This document shows positions 6,357 through 7,937 of a stretch of DNA of 7,937 nucleotides, in pieces. The DNA comes from CAYRAV01 sp964422365 (GTDB lineage Bacteria; Bacillota; Clostridia; Lachnospirales; Lachnospiraceae), in assembly GCA_964422365.1 (NCBI GenBank), contig CAYRAV010000103.1:1-7937 (forward strand). Direction: 5' to 3'. Position 1 is the first letter of the stretch. Each line of letters opens with the position of its first letter. The notes below the pieces were generated by a model. It searched no databases. It saw only the letters and a program-made list of their open reading frames with translations, and was not told where the DNA came from. The translations under genes and the position numbers were made by a program.

Positions 6357-7040
6357 ATGGCATTTAAGTTAGACAGTATTGTACCTTGGGGCAGAAATAT
6401 GGAAGAATACAAGTTGATGTTCCGTTTAGATGATAATGATATGTCAAAGAAAATTGCAGGATTTGGCGATGGTCCAGCCTGTTTTAATTGTGAGATGACT
6501 GAAAGAAATGGAAGTGTAATTTCGTTTGATTTGATTTATCAGTTTTCAAAAGAAGATATAGAAAAACGTATTGAGGAAGTCCGAACTACAGTCATGCAAC
6601 AAATGCGGGAAAATATGGATAACTATGTGTGGAAGAACATTAAAAGTTTAGAAGAACTTGAAAGTGCCCGTATGTCTGCTATGAGAAGATTTTTGTCTGA
6701 TTATGAAAAGGGAAAGGCAGAGGGACGTTATGTATTCCATGAACTGCCTGATAAATTACCCTATGGGGCAGATTGCTTTGATATTGGGTTGAGTTCTCAT
6801 TTCCTGCTAATGTATACGTCATTAGGATATGATTTTCATATAGCATCAATGACAGAAATGCTTAGAGTATGTAAAGAAATTAGAATTTTCCCGATTGTAG
6901 ATTTGGACGCAAATAAGACAGACTTGATTAAAAACGTAATGGATTATTTCCGAAGGGATTATAATGTGGAAATTGTTAAGACAGAATATGAGTTCCAAAA
7001 GGGAGATAATAAATTATTGATTATAAAAAAAGAGATGTGA
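6357..7040 (+). CDS. Class I SAM-dependent methyltransferase-like protein
   Basis: 227 residues from this start. An N-terminal LDSIVPWGRNMEEY (5-18) leads to IAGFGDGPACFN (33-44), a glycine-rich motif I for S-adenosylmethionine, followed by a helix and an acidic strand end (SFDLIYQFS, 56-64). LPYGADCFDIGLSSHFLL (134-151) corresponds to the post-motif strand of class I methyltransferases, and EIRIFPIVDLD (174-184) and YEFQKGDNKLLII (211-223) complete the sheet. The whole resembles a group annotated simply as SAM-dependent methyltransferase, with no known substrate. The frame is open upstream to an ATG at 6294 that overlaps the previous gene. I prefer 6357 because GGAG (6344-6347) sits 9 nt before it and the family starts near the VPWGR motif; 6342 is also possible. 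Motif I has Gly34 where most members carry an acidic or Cys residue. The methylation substrate is unknown. Confidence 0.75.
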   Translation: MAFKLDSIVPWGRNMEEYKLMFRLDDNDMSKKIAGFGDGPACFNCEMTERNGSVISFDLIYQFSKEDIEKRIEEVRTTVMQQMRENMDNYVWKNIKSLEELESARMSAMRRFLSDYEKGKAEGRYVFHELPDKLPYGADCFDIGLSSHFLLMYTSLGYDFHIASMTEMLRVCKEIRIFPIVDLDANKTDLIKNVMDYFRRDYNVEIVKTEYEFQKGDNKLLIIKKEM

Positions 7041-7068
7041 TTTAAGAATAATGAGGCTTTGAAAAGAT

Positions 7069-7539
7069 ATGGATTATATAATTCGGGAAATTAGAAAAAA
7101 TGAATATCCAATATTATCTGATTTTTTGTATGAAGCAATTTTTATTCCAGAGGGCATGGATAAGCCGCCAAAATCTATTATTGAACAGCCAGAGCTGCAA
7201 GTATATATTGAAGATTTTGGAAAAGAAGATGATTGGTGTATAGTTGCGGAAATAAAGGAGAAGATTGTAGGTGCAGTATGGGTGCGTATTATGAACGACT
7301 ACGGACACGTTGATGATGATACACCCTCATTTGCCATATCATTGTATGAGGAATACAGGGATTTGGGTATTGGTACAGCACTTATGGGAGCTATGTTGCA
7401 ATTTCTGAGAGAAAAAGGATATAAGCAGACATCTCTATCCGTACAGAAAGCAAATTATGCAGTTTCTATGTACCGAAAAGCAGGGTTTGAGGTAATTGGT
7501 GAAAACGAAGAAGAATACATAATGATTTGTAAATTATGA
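7069..7539 (+). CDS. GNAT-family N-acetyltransferase
   Basis: A 156-residue GNAT protein. MDYIIREIRKNEYPIL opens with the beta-1/alpha-1 unit. CIVAEIKEKIVGAVWVRI (57-74) gives the central strands. EEYRDLGIGTALM (94-106) is motif A, with the R/Q-x-x-G-x-G pyrophosphate-binding loop (R97, G100, G102) for acetyl-CoA. SVQKANYAVSMYRKAGFEVIG (124-144) is motif B. An acceptor-side loop (IPEGMDKPPKSI, 26-37) differs widely between members, so the acceptor amine cannot be named. No strong ribosome binding site precedes the ATG (GAGG at 7053-7056 is 12 nt away), so it may rely on coupling with the upstream gene 28 nt away. It is the last gene of the cassette, with no clear terminator after it. Confidence 0.85.
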   Translation: MDYIIREIRKNEYPILSDFLYEAIFIPEGMDKPPKSIIEQPELQVYIEDFGKEDDWCIVAEIKEKIVGAVWVRIMNDYGHVDDDTPSFAISLYEEYRDLGIGTALMGAMLQFLREKGYKQTSLSVQKANYAVSMYRKAGFEVIGENEEEYIMICKL

Positions 7540-7610
7540 TAGAGCAGAGGTCACGGTAAACGCATAAAATAGTATCTAGCCATAATTCTAAATTTAATGT
7601 AAAATTATAG

Positions 7611-7639
7611 ATGACATTTCCAATACATTCGTATACAAT
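7611..7639 (+). promoter_or_regulatory. Promoter-like site before the transposase remnant
   Basis: ATGACA (7611-7616) and TACAAT (7634-7639) are 17 nt apart, each one base from the sigma-A consensus. Initiation would fall near 7646, about 25 nt before the ATG at 7671, with a GGAG ribosome binding site (7659-7662) between them. It is AT-rich ground, so a chance match cannot be excluded. Apart from this, 7540-7670 holds no gene I can support. Confidence 0.5.
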
Positions 7640-7670
7640 AACTCTATTAAGTCTAAATGGAGTGAAGAAA

Positions 7671-7937
7671 ATGAGCATAAATAAAGCATTAGAGGATTGT
7701 CTGGAAACTGTAGATGATCCAAGAACAGAACAGTTTCATAAAGCCTTTATTGACTGGGTCAGGGCTGGGAATGTGCATCTGCACCGTAACAGAGGGAGAA
7801 AAAACAACAGAGAGCAGAAGTATACCATTTACAGCCGGAAGGAAATGAATACAGAAGAATACGGGAACGCAAAGAGAAGCCGCTGGCAGATAGAGAATGC
7901 ACTGCATTGGGTTTTGGACATTGCCTATAGAGAGGAT
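7671..7937 (+). pseudogene. Internally deleted ISAs1-family transposase remnant (partial at window end)
   Basis: An open frame of 89 codons from ATG 7671 to the window edge. LEDCLETVDDPRTE (7-20) matches the N-terminal DPR motif of ISAs1-family transposases. FHKAFIDWVRAG (22-33) matches a middle segment normally about 100 residues in. SRWQIENALHWVLDIAYRED (70-89) is the hallmark C-terminal block, which probably contains the last catalytic glutamate. The two aspartates and their surrounding core, which should occupy several hundred residues between these blocks, are missing, so the protein cannot catalyse transposition. The junctions keep one frame, as if two deletions had joined three pieces. 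Intact members are about 370-400 residues. GC is higher than in the neighbouring genes (31 of 60 bases at 7741-7800), which supports a foreign origin. The C-terminus lies beyond the window, and no terminal inverted repeat was identified. Confidence 0.7.

Noticed and set aside
7582..7608. Inverted repeat ATAATT with AATTAT after the acetyltransferase gene as a terminator
   Set aside because: The 6-bp stem is all A-T with a 15-nt loop and no T-run, which is expected by chance in AT-rich DNA.

Overview
The window looks like chromosome from a low-GC Gram-positive anaerobe, most likely Clostridia and probably Lachnospiraceae. This rests on AT-rich coding sequence, strong AGGAG-type ribosome binding sites, a DUF4179-type anti-sigma factor paired with an ECF sigma factor, a YczE/YitT-type membrane protein and a short DNA topoisomerase III. 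It is inferred from gene content and style, not from a marker gene. Every supported gene lies on the + strand.

Region 1 (1-3745) reads as one transcription unit: the last codons of an upstream gene, a 49-residue single-span membrane protein, DNA topoisomerase III (topB), a left-handed beta-helix acyltransferase-like protein that resembles only the acetyltransferase half of GlmU, and a six-helix YczE-type membrane protein. Spacing is tight: 28, 7 and 18 nt gaps, then a 4-nt ATGA overlap. The unit closes at a clear intrinsic terminator (8-bp perfect stem plus T-rich tail).

Region 2 (3746-5593) is a stress-signalling pair: an ECF sigma factor and, overlapping it by 14 nt, its presumed membrane anti-sigma partner. 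The latter has a short cytosolic N-terminus, one membrane span, then an extracellular DUF4179 domain and a long C-terminal sensor-like region. That outer region contains a DxDxDGxxD calcium-loop-like motif, which I regard as one of the more interesting signals here.

Region 3 (5594-5824) is a 231-nt intergenic stretch. It holds a strong foldable hairpin with a mutually exclusive alternative pairing and a faint T-box-like core, followed by a good sigma-A promoter (TTGAAA-N17-TATACT).

Region 4 (5825-7539) carries three small enzyme genes behind that promoter: a NimA-like flavin-binding (pyridoxamine 5'-phosphate oxidase fold) protein, a class I SAM-methyltransferase-like protein and a GNAT N-acetyltransferase. 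They could form a small-molecule modification or detoxification cassette, but nothing in the sequence names a substrate.

Region 5 (7540-7937) has a promoter-like site and the start of an ISAs1-family transposase remnant. It has kept the N-terminal motif, a short middle piece and the C-terminal signature in one open frame but lost the catalytic core. It runs off the window end. I found no CRISPR array, tRNA, rRNA or recognisable defence system. The nearest candidates for something undescribed are the three-enzyme cassette, the calcium-loop anti-sigma factor and the switch-like intergenic RNA.
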